Positions 20,657 through 28,886 of a stretch of DNA of 64,000 nt are shown one piece after another. Source of the stretch: Proteiniborus sp. DW1 (lineage in GTDB: Bacteria > Bacillota > Clostridia > Tissierellales > Proteiniboraceae). The translations under genes were made by a program, and so were the position numbers. The notes under the pieces were generated by a model. That model had not been told where the DNA came from and ran no database searches. It worked only from the letters and a program-made list of their open reading frames with translations. Each line of letters begins with the position of its first letter. Within the stretch, counting starts at the first letter, position 1. The stretch spans positions 248,001-312,000 of the forward strand of contig NZ_FMDO01000007.1 in the NCBI RefSeq assembly GCF_900095305.1, in the 5' to 3' direction.

Positions 20657-20673
20657 TTGATATTCTATATCAA
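20657..20673. promoter_or_regulatory. Candidate operator 1 (TTGATAT-TCT-ATATCAA)
   Basis: A perfect 7-bp inverted repeat with a 3-base centre, 35 bases upstream of the small gene that heads the regulator operon. A related palindrome lies near the divergent M29-like gene. Confidence 0.5.
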
Positions 20674-20772
20674 AAATAATATTACTTCAATAACTATGCA
20701 GATAAATTTCAAAAATTATTTCTATAACTATAAAAATAGATTGCCTTTGTAAAAATTATATGTTAATATTAT

Positions 20773-20788
20773 TTCGATATATATCAAA
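20773..20788. promoter_or_regulatory. Candidate operator 2 (GATATATATC core)
   Basis: A palindrome related to operator 1 (shared GATAT and ATATCAAA), about 24 bases upstream of the M29-like start codon. Being AT-rich, it could arise by chance, but its pairing with operator 1 on the other side of a divergent promoter region favours a regulatory site. Confidence 0.45.
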
Positions 20789-20811
20789 ATAAAAAATCAG
20801 GAGGTATTAGC

Positions 20812-21813
20812 ATGGAGTTTATTAACTTAATCCCCAATATTTGTGAGGGGCTTCCTTTTGAAAAGGGAGATTTAGTTTTACTGAATTTTTGGGGAGATAA
20901 TGAAGACATAGAGATTTTAGAACTAATTTCAGAAACTTTAAGTAAAAAGGGAGTAATTTCATTTAGACAACAATGTTCAAAAAGGTTTTTAGAAAAGGTA
21001 ATTCTTAATTTTGCCAGAAACAATAATCATATTTCTAAAGAATATTTTGAATTTCTATCTTCTTTTAAGAATATTGTAGATATATTCATGTACCCTCCAA
21101 GTCTTCCAGAAGGAATATTAGAAGAAGAGATACCTATGTTTAGGAAAAATATAGGAGAGTTATTTAATGCATTAGTTAGCAATAAGAAATACTACATTCA
21201 GCTGAATATACCTACAGAAGCTAATGCTTCTACAGCAGGTATTGAATACGAGATATATAGACATTTACTATTAAATGCTTTAGCTGTAGACTATAAGGAA
21301 TTGAAAGAAGCATGTAGAGATAAAATTGAGAGGATTAAGGAGGCAAAAAGTATAGAGATATTTACTGGAGAAGAATACTCATTGAAACTAGATATCAGTG
21401 GGAGGCATTGGTATGCAGATGATGGATGTGGTGACTTTCCATCAGGTGAGGTCTATATTGCACCTATAGAAAGTGGAAGTAATGGTGAACTATTTGTTCC
21501 ACAAATCATTTTCAATGGGCAAATATATAAAAATGTACATATGACTTTTATAGAAGGAAGACTTGTTAAATGCTCAGCAGAGCCACTTGAAAAGTTTTTA
21601 TTTTCCTTACCTGATAATCATAGGATTCTATGTGAGTTTGGTATTGGACTTAATCCAAGAATTAAAGAATTAACTGGGCATAGTTTATTTGATGAAAAGG
21701 CTCTAGGAACTTATCACATAGCATTAGGAATGAATAATTTATTTGGAGGAAGAAATGAATGTCGGTTCCATATGGACTTTGTCTTTAGTAGCGAAAAAGT
21801 TATTTTTAAGTAA
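20812..21813 (+). CDS. M29-family aminopeptidase-like protein
   Basis: A 333-residue protein related to thermophilic M29 metallopeptidases (AmpS/PepS). The C-terminal metal-binding half carries the family signs: a Glu in GDFPSGEVYIAPIE, ELCEFGIGLNP-like CEFGIGLNPRI, DEKALGTYHIALGMNN and RFHMDFVFSS (His and Asp). The protein is shorter than typical M29 enzymes (about 400 residues), mainly in the N-terminal half, so it may be a diverged peptidase with altered specificity. The start ATG follows CAGGAGG. It is divergent from the DUF2087 regulator operon, which probably controls it. Confidence 0.75.
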   Translation: MEFINLIPNICEGLPFEKGDLVLLNFWGDNEDIEILELISETLSKKGVISFRQQCSKRFLEKVILNFARNNNHISKEYFEFLSSFKNIVDIFMYPPSLPEGILEEEIPMFRKNIGELFNALVSNKKYYIQLNIPTEANASTAGIEYEIYRHLLLNALAVDYKELKEACRDKIERIKEAKSIEIFTGEEYSLKLDISGRHWYADDGCGDFPSGEVYIAPIESGSNGELFVPQIIFNGQIYKNVHMTFIEGRLVKCSAEPLEKFLFSLPDNHRILCEFGIGLNPRIKELTGHSLFDEKALGTYHIALGMNNLFGGRNECRFHMDFVFSSEKVIFK

Positions 21814-21841
21814 ATATGCTCTCTTTCATAAGGAACTTTCC

Positions 21842-21878
21842 ATTCTATTAATACGTCTTAAAGTATAATTAATAGAAT
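21842..21878 (+). promoter_or_regulatory. Inverted repeat in the leader of the YcdB-SLH gene
   Basis: ATTCTATTAAT (21842-21852) and ATTAATAGAAT (21868-21878) are perfect 11-bp arms around a 15-base spacer, ending five bases before the ribosome binding site AGGAGGG. It could be a regulator site or an mRNA 5' hairpin. Confidence 0.45.
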
Positions 21879-21895
21879 ATATAGGAGGGTTTAGT

Positions 21896-23998
21896 GTGAA
21901 AAGGAGTTTGAGTCTAATTTTGACATTATTGATGGTACTCACGTTTGCAATTCCAGCCAGTGGTCTTGAAGGGTATGATAAGGAGTTGGAAAATGCAATT
22001 GTAAAGGCAAAATCTGTGTTCAATATTACTGATGAATTCGATAAGTTTGAATATCATATTAACAGTTACTCATCAAATCTAGAGTTTTATTTGAGATGGT
22101 ATGATAGTACTGAAAAGACGGGTGGAATAGAGGTAACTATTGACACTGACGGAATGATAAAGAGTTACTATAAGTACAACTACAATGTAGAAAGAAATGA
22201 AAATGCTCTTCCTAATATTAGTAAGGAAGAAGGGCTAGATATTGCAAATAATTTCTTAAAGAAAGTAGTTCCTGAGCTAGTAGATAAAGTAATGTATGTA
22301 GAAAGCAATGAACCATTAAATGTATACGACAGGGTGTACTATTTTAACTATTATAGAATAGAGAATGGGATTCCTTTTTATCAAAACAATGTTTATGTAA
22401 ATGTAGATAATATGACTGGAGAAGTACAAAGCTTTAATTGCTATTGGGATAAGAATATTAAGTTTGACAGTAAGGATGGAATAATAGGACTAAAAGATGC
22501 CCAAAAAGCCTATGCCGATAAAATAGGGTTAAAACTAGTATATAAGCTTGATTACAGTGATAGACAAGTGACTCCTTATGTAGTTTATACAAGTCTATAT
22601 AGCGAAAAATCCATAGATGCAAAAACTGGAGAGGCAGTAAGCTTCAATGACTATATAAGATATGGGGATGAGATAGCTACTAAAGAAATGGCTGCAGATA
22701 ATTCAGTAAGTGGAGCAACCCTTACTCCTGAAGAGCTAGAAGCAATTTCAAAGGCTAAGGACATAATCAGCAAGGAAGAAGCAGAAAAAACGGCAAGACA
22801 AATTCTTCAAGTGAGTGATGAATATAAAATAAGCAACATAAATCTATATTCTGTATGGAATGAGAAGGATAGCTTTATATGGAATATGTATTTTACTAAT
22901 AAAGATGAAAGCAGTATTAGCATATCCATAGATGCAAAAAATAAAGAGCTTATAAGCTTTTATAAATATATTCCTTATGAAGAAAAAGCAGAGGTAAAAT
23001 ACAATAGAGAGCAATTACAAAAGAAGGCAGAAGAATTTATTAAGAAGGTGCAAAAAGATAAATTTAACTCAGTTGAGTTAATGGATATAAGTGAGCCAAT
23101 AATTAGACCTTTATCAGAAGAAATGCCAAGACAACAGTATTTTACATTTACTAGAAAAGTAGGAGATGCTTATTTCCAAGGAAATGGCTTCAATTTAAAT
23201 GTAAATGCAATAACAGGAGAAATTATAAGCTATGACTACAACTGGTATAAAGGTCAACTTCCATCAACAGCAAAAGCTATAGGATTAGATAAAGCATATG
23301 AAATTTTATTTGGTAGAATAGGCATAGAACTTCAGTATGTAAAAGACAACCATGTAGCATATGACGAGCAAGAAAAAGAACAGAATGCTAAGCTAGTTTA
23401 TACTATTAAAAATGATAAACCGTTGAATATAGATGCTTTTAACGGAGACCTTCTATATGGATTAAATAGACCATATAAGGATAGCACAGTTTCTCAATAT
23501 ACTGATATTGAAGATAGCTATGCAAAGATCCAAATAGAGACACTTGCAAAGTATGGAATAGGATTCGCAGGAGACAAATTTAATCCTAAAGCAAACATTA
23601 AACAAAAGGAATTCTTATACTTGCTATTAAAGGCTAAAAGCTATTACTATGATATCTCTGATCAAGACAAGGGTTTTGTTGAAAAGCTATATAAGTATAT
23701 GATTAATGAAAAAATAGTAAAAGAAAATGAAAAATCACCTGAGTCCATAGTTACAAAGGAAGAGGCGGCAAAATATATAGTAAGAGCACTTGGATATGAA
23801 AAGGTAGCAAATATAGAAGGTATTTACAAGTTAAGCTTTAAAGATGTAAATAAGGTATCGTCAGAGTTTATGGGATATGTGGCTATAGCAACAGGCTTAG
23901 GAATAATAGAATCAGAAGGAAATAACTTAAATCCTTCAGCCAATATGACGAGAGAGCAGGCAGCAGTTATGATTTATAATTTACTAAATATAAAGTAG
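21896..23998 (+). CDS. Exported YcdB/YcdC-repeat protein with C-terminal S-layer homology domains
   Basis: A 700-residue cell-surface protein. It starts with a signal peptide (KRSL then a hydrophobic stretch ending AIPASG, about 1-23). Two similar halves follow (about 25-260 and 285-510), each containing YcdB/PepSY-like repeats: EGLDIANNFLKKVVPE, the GIPFYQNNVYVNVDNMTGEV type and AYxxxYGI-like segments. The last 190 residues hold SLH modules (YTDIEDSYAKIQIETLAKYG, FKDVNKVSSEFMGYVAIATGLG, LNPSANMTREQAAVMIYNLL), which bind secondary cell-wall polymer. GTG at 21896 is the start, with AGGAGGG before it. Function is unknown; a protease-inhibitor-like or cell-wall role is typical speculation for YcdB proteins. 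Confidence 0.85.
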   Translation: MKRSLSLILTLLMVLTFAIPASGLEGYDKELENAIVKAKSVFNITDEFDKFEYHINSYSSNLEFYLRWYDSTEKTGGIEVTIDTDGMIKSYYKYNYNVERNENALPNISKEEGLDIANNFLKKVVPELVDKVMYVESNEPLNVYDRVYYFNYYRIENGIPFYQNNVYVNVDNMTGEVQSFNCYWDKNIKFDSKDGIIGLKDAQKAYADKIGLKLVYKLDYSDRQVTPYVVYTSLYSEKSIDAKTGEAVSFNDYIRYGDEIATKEMAADNSVSGATLTPEELEAISKAKDIISKEEAEKTARQILQVSDEYKISNINLYSVWNEKDSFIWNMYFTNKDESSISISIDAKNKELISFYKYIPYEEKAEVKYNREQLQKKAEEFIKKVQKDKFNSVELMDISEPIIRPLSEEMPRQQYFTFTRKVGDAYFQGNGFNLNVNAITGEIISYDYNWYKGQLPSTAKAIGLDKAYEILFGRIGIELQYVKDNHVAYDEQEKEQNAKLVYTIKNDKPLNIDAFNGDLLYGLNRPYKDSTVSQYTDIEDSYAKIQIETLAKYGIGFAGDKFNPKANIKQKEFLYLLLKAKSYYYDISDQDKGFVEKLYKYMINEKIVKENEKSPESIVTKEEAAKYIVRALGYEKVANIEGIYKLSFKDVNKVSSEFMGYVAIATGLGIIESEGNNLNPSANMTREQAAVMIYNLLNIK

Positions 23999-24135
23999 AT
24001 TAGAGACAGAGAGTTGTTAAGTTAAATATAATGAGTTGAGTAAATCGAATTGTGGGTTGAGGTCTTAAAATATATTTTTTGTTCTGGTCTCTTAGTTTAG
24101 TTTGAGACTAGAATTAAGAAATAGGGGGAGAGAAG

Positions 24136-24632
24136 GTGAAAAAGTTATTTTTTTAAATAATAGTGTTGCTATTGCTAGCAATTCTATTTGTTAGTAATTA
24201 TAGGGAAAAGGAACGTTTAAGGAATTAATATTAGAAAAGTATGTTGCAAAAGAATTTGATAAAATAGTTATTCATGATAAAGATGCTGTGGGAAAAGCAG
24301 ATAAAAATATAGATAAAATTAATCAATTTATGTCCAATTTCAATGAATATAACCTTAGCAAACGTAATAAATATGATGAAAACAAGGATGTTCCGCATTA
24401 TATTATTTCACTATACAATCATGATACTGGAGAATATATGCAGATTATGCCATTAGATAAGGACATTATGCAAGTTACTATGAATACTCTTTTGATAATT
24501 GAAGACAAGGAAAACAAGATTACTAATTATAAACATTCAAAAACACGTGGCATATATAAAATCACAAATAAGTGTATAGACTTTGATTATTTAAGTGATT
24601 TATATAATTCTCTTAGTGAAACCTATGACTAA
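24136..24632 (+). pseudogene. Decayed gene for a small exported protein
   Basis: GTG at 24136 with GGGGGAGAG upstream would start KKLFF, then an in-frame TAA at 24154-24156 interrupts a clear signal or membrane segment that continues in the same frame (IIVLLLLAILFVSNYRE). That frame stops after RLRN, while the frame two bases off continues from about 24205 as KGTFKELILEKYVAKEFDK and runs open to TGA-free end at 24632. So one nonsense and one frameshift separate the parts. The reconstructed product would be about 160 residues: an N-terminal anchor and a soluble domain. I do not recognise the family. Confidence 0.7.
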
Positions 24633-24654
24633 ATCATTTGAATAGAAATAAAAT

Positions 24655-24696
24655 AAGATGCAGGATAAGGAAGGAAGCTACCTTATCCTGCATCTT
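24655..24696. terminator. Bidirectional hairpin terminator
   Basis: AAGATGCAGGATAAGG (24655-24670) pairs perfectly with CCTTATCCTGCATCTT (24681-24696). It lies between the decayed gene on plus and the small gene on minus. Confidence 0.8.
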
Positions 24697-24701
24697 ATTA
24701 A

Positions 24702-24941
24702 TTAAACTTGTATCCAGCCGCCATCAGTATGAACAGCTTTAATGTAGTTAACGTCAGTATGTGTGACAAAACGTATATTTTCATCTGGATATTCTATGAA
24801 CCCCATTTCAATTTTAATCAAATCATATTGGCTATTTTCACTAAACCACTCATGAATTGTAAGCAAATCAAAGGATGAAATTTTTACATTACTGGATATT
24901 GATGACGATAGGTAGCTTATTCCAAAATTATAATGTGTCAT
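24702..24941 (-). CDS. Small uncharacterised protein
   Basis: A 79-residue open frame ending six bases from a shared terminator. It is not recognised. The sequence has a plausible globular composition (LTIHEWFSENSQYDLIKIEM, ending DGGWIQV) and no signal peptide or membrane segment. The ATG at 24941 has no clear ribosome binding site, so it may be a remnant of a longer gene or start elsewhere. It reads like a real protein end because of the adjacent terminator on its strand. Confidence 0.5.
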   Translation of the reverse strand: MTHYNFGISYLSSSISSNVKISSFDLLTIHEWFSENSQYDLIKIEMGFIEYPDENIRFVTHTDVNYIKAVHTDGGWIQV

Positions 24942-25013
24942 TTATATTTATATAATTTTCTAGTATAATGTAATAAAAAGCATTAAAATAACTTTTAAAC
25001 ACAAATTCATCTT

Positions 25014-25043
25014 TTGTCACCATAATAGTAAAAAATGTATAAT
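25014..25043 (+). promoter_or_regulatory. Candidate promoter of the LtaS-like gene
   Basis: TTGTCA (25014-25019), 18 bases, TATAAT (25038-25043). It would give a leader of about 90 bases containing GAGG-AACTTCCGA-CCTC (25056-25072), a small hairpin of unknown role. Confidence 0.6.
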
Positions 25044-25138
25044 AAGTTGGAGTTAGAGGAACTTCCGACCTCGCTCAATAAGGCATAGAAGCTTAATTTA
25101 TACACAATAGTAGTATACTTAGTTTGGGGGATAAACTT

Positions 25139-26971
25139 ATGATTAAAAATATTTTTCAGTTCAAAAACAAGTACCTAGAAAAGATATTTACTGTATTTGT
25201 TTTGTTAGGATTAAGTTTTTTAATAATGTCCATTACCTTTGTTTTTTCTAGTTCAAAATGGAATATGCCAATGTTTTTGAGCTATTTTAATAGTGCGAAG
25301 CTTATGCTTATGAATTTCATTCCAATTTTTATATTTATGACATTTGTATACCTGCTATCCAATAGATTGTGGGTAGGATTTCTTTCAACCTGGGCATTAT
25401 TTGTTACAATGTCTATCGTAAACAAGTTCAAGCTTACCTTTAGAGATGACCCATTTACTTTTTTGGATATTACACTAATCAAAGAATCTATGGAGATGAA
25501 AACTAAATACGAGATACATTTGACACGAAATATGATAATACTATTTATTGGATTGATTATGATTACAGTAATTCTAAAAATACTTATGAATTACAAAATC
25601 AGTTCTAGAAAAATAAGATGGTCTCTTTTAGGCTGTATCTGCGTATTGAGTATAATTATTTTTGGGAAACCTTATTTTGATTATGAAACCTATGCTAGTG
25701 TAGGGGACAAGTCTCTTATAAATATATGGTCAGAGTCTCAGCAATACCAATCAAAAGGCTTTATATATCCATTTATCTATAGTATAAAAAATGCTAGAGA
25801 TGTAAAGCTTGAAGGTTATGATGAGGCCAAAGCCAAAGAACAATTAAGCAAGTATAGCTATGAAGATATTCCTGAGGATAGAAAAGTTAATGTCATAGCT
25901 ATTATGCTTGAGGCATATAATGACTTTTCAAAATTTGATGATGTAGAGTTTGGAATTGATCCTTATAAAAATTTTCATGAACTTCAAAAGGAGTCCTTAC
26001 ATGGAACTTTAGTAACTAATATTTTTGCAGGTGGAACGGTTGATACAGAAAGAGCTTTTTTGACTGGGTTTAGTACTCACCCTAGATACTTGAAGAATAC
26101 TAATTCATTTGTAAGATACTTTAAGGAACAAGGATACAGAACAGAAGCAATGCACCCTATTTATGGATGGTTTTATAATAGACGTAATATAAATGAATTT
26201 TTAGGATTTGATTCCTTTGATTACTATGAAAATAAGTACCAAGCCTTACAGGAAGCTTTTTATGAGGACATGGAGTTTTTTGACTTTATAATAGAAGGAT
26301 ATGAGAATAGCAAGAAGAACAATCAGCCATACTTTAATTTTACTGTAACCTATCAGAATCATGGTCCTTATTCTAATGAAAAATACTCAGAAGACCAATA
26401 CTTAGCTAAGAAGAGTCATTATGATGAAGAAAACTATAACATTGTAAATAACTATCTTTCAGGCATATATAAGACCGACTTTGCTATGAAAAAGCTTGTA
26501 GATTATTTTAGAAATGAAGATGAGCCAACAGTAGTTATATTTTTCGGAGATCACAATCCATGGCTTGGAGAATCTTCCTTAGGCTATAGTATGCTAGATA
26601 TAAGCCTAGATATGTCAAGTGAAGAAGGATTTTTAAATTATTTTGAAACACCTTACATAATTTGGGGGAATGATGCTGCAAAGGAAGTTCTAAATAAGGA
26701 CTTTACAGGTCAAGGCAATGTCATAAGCCCTATGTTCCTAATGCCAGAAATATTCCAATATTTCCAATGGGAAGGCAATGAATATATGCAGTTTCTAACA
26801 GAGTTTAAGGCTAGTGTTGATGTAATTAATAAAGTATATTTTAAAGAAAATGGAAAATATACACCGGAACTATCTCCTGAGGCTCAAAAAAGATATGATG
26901 ATTTTAGGAATTTAGAATATTACTATAGCCGTAACTTTTTTCAGAACAAGTCCAAAAATGATTCAAATTAG
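25139..26971 (+). CDS. LTA synthase family protein (membrane sulfatase-fold phosphoglycerol transferase)
   Basis: A 610-residue membrane enzyme with five N-terminal transmembrane segments (about residues 10-190) and a large extracellular sulfatase-type domain. Catalytic-domain signs include NVIAIMLEAYNDFS (first metal motif), the nucleophile region GGTVDTERAFLTG with the Thr expected to carry the phosphoglycerol intermediate, TYQNHGPY and FFGDHNPWLG. LtaS-type proteins polymerise or transfer glycerol phosphate from phosphatidylglycerol onto surface glycolipid. The exact branch (synthase, primase or another glycan modifier) is not clear. ATG at 25139 with GGGGGA at 8-base spacing is preferred over an upstream TTG. 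Confidence 0.87.
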   Translation: MIKNIFQFKNKYLEKIFTVFVLLGLSFLIMSITFVFSSSKWNMPMFLSYFNSAKLMLMNFIPIFIFMTFVYLLSNRLWVGFLSTWALFVTMSIVNKFKLTFRDDPFTFLDITLIKESMEMKTKYEIHLTRNMIILFIGLIMITVILKILMNYKISSRKIRWSLLGCICVLSIIIFGKPYFDYETYASVGDKSLINIWSESQQYQSKGFIYPFIYSIKNARDVKLEGYDEAKAKEQLSKYSYEDIPEDRKVNVIAIMLEAYNDFSKFDDVEFGIDPYKNFHELQKESLHGTLVTNIFAGGTVDTERAFLTGFSTHPRYLKNTNSFVRYFKEQGYRTEAMHPIYGWFYNRRNINEFLGFDSFDYYENKYQALQEAFYEDMEFFDFIIEGYENSKKNNQPYFNFTVTYQNHGPYSNEKYSEDQYLAKKSHYDEENYNIVNNYLSGIYKTDFAMKKLVDYFRNEDEPTVVIFFGDHNPWLGESSLGYSMLDISLDMSSEEGFLNYFETPYIIWGNDAAKEVLNKDFTGQGNVISPMFLMPEIFQYFQWEGNEYMQFLTEFKASVDVINKVYFKENGKYTPELSPEAQKRYDDFRNLEYYYSRNFFQNKSKNDSN

Positions 26972-27025
26972 TCAGAATTAGTTCATGAAGTTTACTAACT
27001 TAGAAAAGTATATTTTAGATTATCT

Positions 27026-27053
27026 CCCTCAGACTTAGGTCTGAGGGATTTTT
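27026..27053 (+). terminator. Intrinsic terminator after the LtaS-like gene
   Basis: CCCTCAGAC (27026-27034), loop TTAG, GTCTGAGGG (27039-27047), then ATTTTT. Confidence 0.93.
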
Positions 27054-27187
27054 ATATCTAATCCTAATGACATAAATATATTGACTTAGAAATAATTTGC
27101 CAGGTTTAGTCATAGGAACCTTTTAAAGCAGTTAGCATAGAATATTAATAGAAATGCTATAAAAACCCCTTAAAAAAATAGATATAT

Positions 27188-27249
27188 GATCAGGCCATGC
27201 ATAAAAGCATGTGCCGGGCCTTAATTGGCAGCAGGAATAAAAACCTGTG
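27188..27249 (+). promoter_or_regulatory. Candidate transition-metal (NiCo/czcD-type) riboswitch aptamer
   Basis: Between the upstream terminator and the CDF gene lies a structured stretch: CAGG (27191-27194), a CATGC/GCATG hairpin, GCCGGGC, then GGCAGCAGG (27227-27235). The CAGG, GCCGGGC and GGCAGCAGG blocks resemble, from memory, the conserved junction of the NiCo riboswitch. CAGG can pair with CCTG (27244-27247), which is also the left arm of the following terminator. Closing that helix on metal binding would release the terminator and turn on an efflux gene. The class assignment is tentative. Confidence 0.55.
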
Positions 27250-27280
27250 GGACTATAAATGTATAGTTTCACAGGTTTTT
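27239..27280 (+). terminator. Riboswitch expression-platform terminator
   Basis: AAAAACCTGTG (27239-27249) pairs with CACAGGTTTTT (27270-27280), with an inner ACTATA/TATAGT helix. The 3' arm ends in the T run. It lies 36 bases before the CDF start codon, so it must be bypassed for expression. Confidence 0.9.
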
Positions 27281-27316
27281 ATAGTATAGGGGGTTTGCTA
27301 TAAAGGGGGAAGTTGT

Positions 27317-28189
27317 GTGAGTAGTGACTTTAAAAAAGTAAAGCAGATACTATTAATAATTCTATTTACTAATTTACTAGTTGCAGTACTAAAGATTATT
27401 ATGGGAAATATTATTAATAGCACTAGTATGACTGCAGACGGATTTCATTCATTAACAGATGGCTCTTCTAATATTATCGGATTAATAGGAATACATTTTG
27501 CTTCTAAACCTGTAGATGAAGAACATCCCTATGGGCACAAAAAATTTGAAATACTTGCAGGATTATTTATTTCAGTTATGTTATTTTTAATTGGAGCTAA
27601 AGTAGTTTTAGAGGCTATTAATAGACTATTTAATCCTGTTATGCTAAAAATAACCTTAGAAAGCCTTCTAGTCATTTTATTAACCTTATTCATAAATGTT
27701 ATTGTATGTTTTTTTGAATACAGAAGAGGTAAAAAGTTAAATAGTCAGATTTTGATTTCTGATTCTATGCATACTAGAAGTGATGTATATATATCACTTG
27801 GAGTTTTAATTTCTATTATATGTATTAAGTTAGGTTTGCCATCAGTAATTGATCCAATTGTATCATTTGTAGTAGCAGGGTTTATCTTTCATACTGCCTA
27901 TGAAATTTTCATATATAACAGTGGCATTTTAGTAGATAAGGCAGTAGTTGATACAGAAACCATAAGAAATATTGTATTGAGCTTTGAAGAGGTTAAGGAT
28001 ATTCACAAAATAAGAAGCAGAGGTATTGAAAACGACCTTCATATTGATATGCATATTATGATAGAACCCAATATAAGTGTAGAAGCTTCACATCAGCTAA
28101 TTCACAGCATAGAAGAAAAAATAAGACAGGATATTAACAGCAATATACAGCTCATTGCACATCTTGAGCCTTATAAGAATAATCATTGA
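27317..28189 (+). CDS. Cation diffusion facilitator family metal transporter
   Basis: A 290-residue membrane protein with six transmembrane segments, then a cytosolic domain of about 85 residues. Metal-site motifs of the CDF family are visible: TADGFHSLTDG in helix 2 and SDSMHTRSDVYIS in helix 5 (HxxxD pairs), plus the positively charged HPYGHKKFE loop. It exports divalent cations (Zn, Co, Ni, Fe or Mn) by proton exchange. The start is GTG at 27317 with GGGGGAAG upstream. A metal-responsive riboswitch and terminator just upstream make Ni/Co a reasonable guess for the substrate. Confidence 0.92.
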   Translation: MSSDFKKVKQILLIILFTNLLVAVLKIIMGNIINSTSMTADGFHSLTDGSSNIIGLIGIHFASKPVDEEHPYGHKKFEILAGLFISVMLFLIGAKVVLEAINRLFNPVMLKITLESLLVILLTLFINVIVCFFEYRRGKKLNSQILISDSMHTRSDVYISLGVLISIICIKLGLPSVIDPIVSFVVAGFIFHTAYEIFIYNSGILVDKAVVDTETIRNIVLSFEEVKDIHKIRSRGIENDLHIDMHIMIEPNISVEASHQLIHSIEEKIRQDINSNIQLIAHLEPYKNNH

Positions 28190-28198
28190 CAGGATTTT

Positions 28199-28235
28199 AA
28201 GCCATGTTAACCTAATATTGGTAGCGTGGCTTTTT
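28199..28235 (+). terminator. Intrinsic terminator after the CDF gene
   Basis: AGCCATG (28200-28206) pairs with CGTGGCT (28225-28231, one G-T pair), with inner pairing ACC/GGT, then TTTTT. Confidence 0.75.
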
Positions 28236-28338
28236 AATTTACAAAAAAATTTAAAATAAATAAAACTATTTATAAATTTATTACGGATATAATAATAGAC
28301 AAGCATAGATTATAAAGCATAAGAGTAGATGGTGAAAT

Positions 28339-28884
28339 ATGGACAGAGAGAAGAAATTAATAAAACGTATTAAGAAAAATTCAGATAAGACTGCTGCTAG
28401 TGAACTTGTAGCTATTTATTATAAAGAAGTATATGCCTATGTATATAAGCAGATCATGGATAAAGAATTATCTATGGATTTAACTCAGGAAATTTTTATA
28501 AGCATATTAAAATCCATATATAGTTTTGATGAAAAAAAAGCTTCTTTCAGAACTTGGATATATAAAATAGCTACTTATCGTCTAATAGATTATTATCGTT
28601 CTAAAAATTACAAGTACAACAGCAGGATAGTTCCTATTGATGATGTTGAGCTATACCATGATGAAGACATTGAGATTGCAGCAGAAAACAAAGAAGAGCT
28701 AGAAAGGATAATTTGCTTAGTAGATAGTCTAGATATTAGCTTACAGCAGATATTTAGACTAAAGATATTTGCAGATTATACATTTTTAGAGATATCAAAT
28801 ATATTAGGGATACCAGAGTCTACAGTTAAGACTAGGTATTATTCAACCCTTAAAAAAATTAGAGAAAGTTTAAAGGAGGGATAG
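28339..28884 (+). CDS. ECF-type RNA polymerase sigma factor
   Basis: A 181-residue sigma-70-family factor with region 2 (VYKQIMDKELSMDLTQEIFI, TWIYKIATYRLIDYYRSKN) and region 4 (LDISLQQIFRLKIFADYTFLEISNILGIPESTVKTR). There is no region 1.1 or 3, as is normal for ECF factors. It heads a five-gene block: sigma factor, membrane protein, ABC ATPase and two ABC-2-type membrane proteins. The next gene starts two bases after its stop. ECF factors placed with ABC exporters usually control a cell-envelope or antimicrobial-peptide response, probably including their own operon. Confidence 0.92.
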   Translation: MDREKKLIKRIKKNSDKTAASELVAIYYKEVYAYVYKQIMDKELSMDLTQEIFISILKSIYSFDEKKASFRTWIYKIATYRLIDYYRSKNYKYNSRIVPIDDVELYHDEDIEIAAENKEELERIICLVDSLDISLQQIFRLKIFADYTFLEISNILGIPESTVKTRYYSTLKKIRESLKEG

Positions 28885-28886
28885 CA

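Noticed and set aside
25050-25138. A known riboswitch in the leader of the LtaS-like gene
   Set aside because: There is a small GAGG/CCTC hairpin, but no conserved core of any class I know and no terminator before the start codon.
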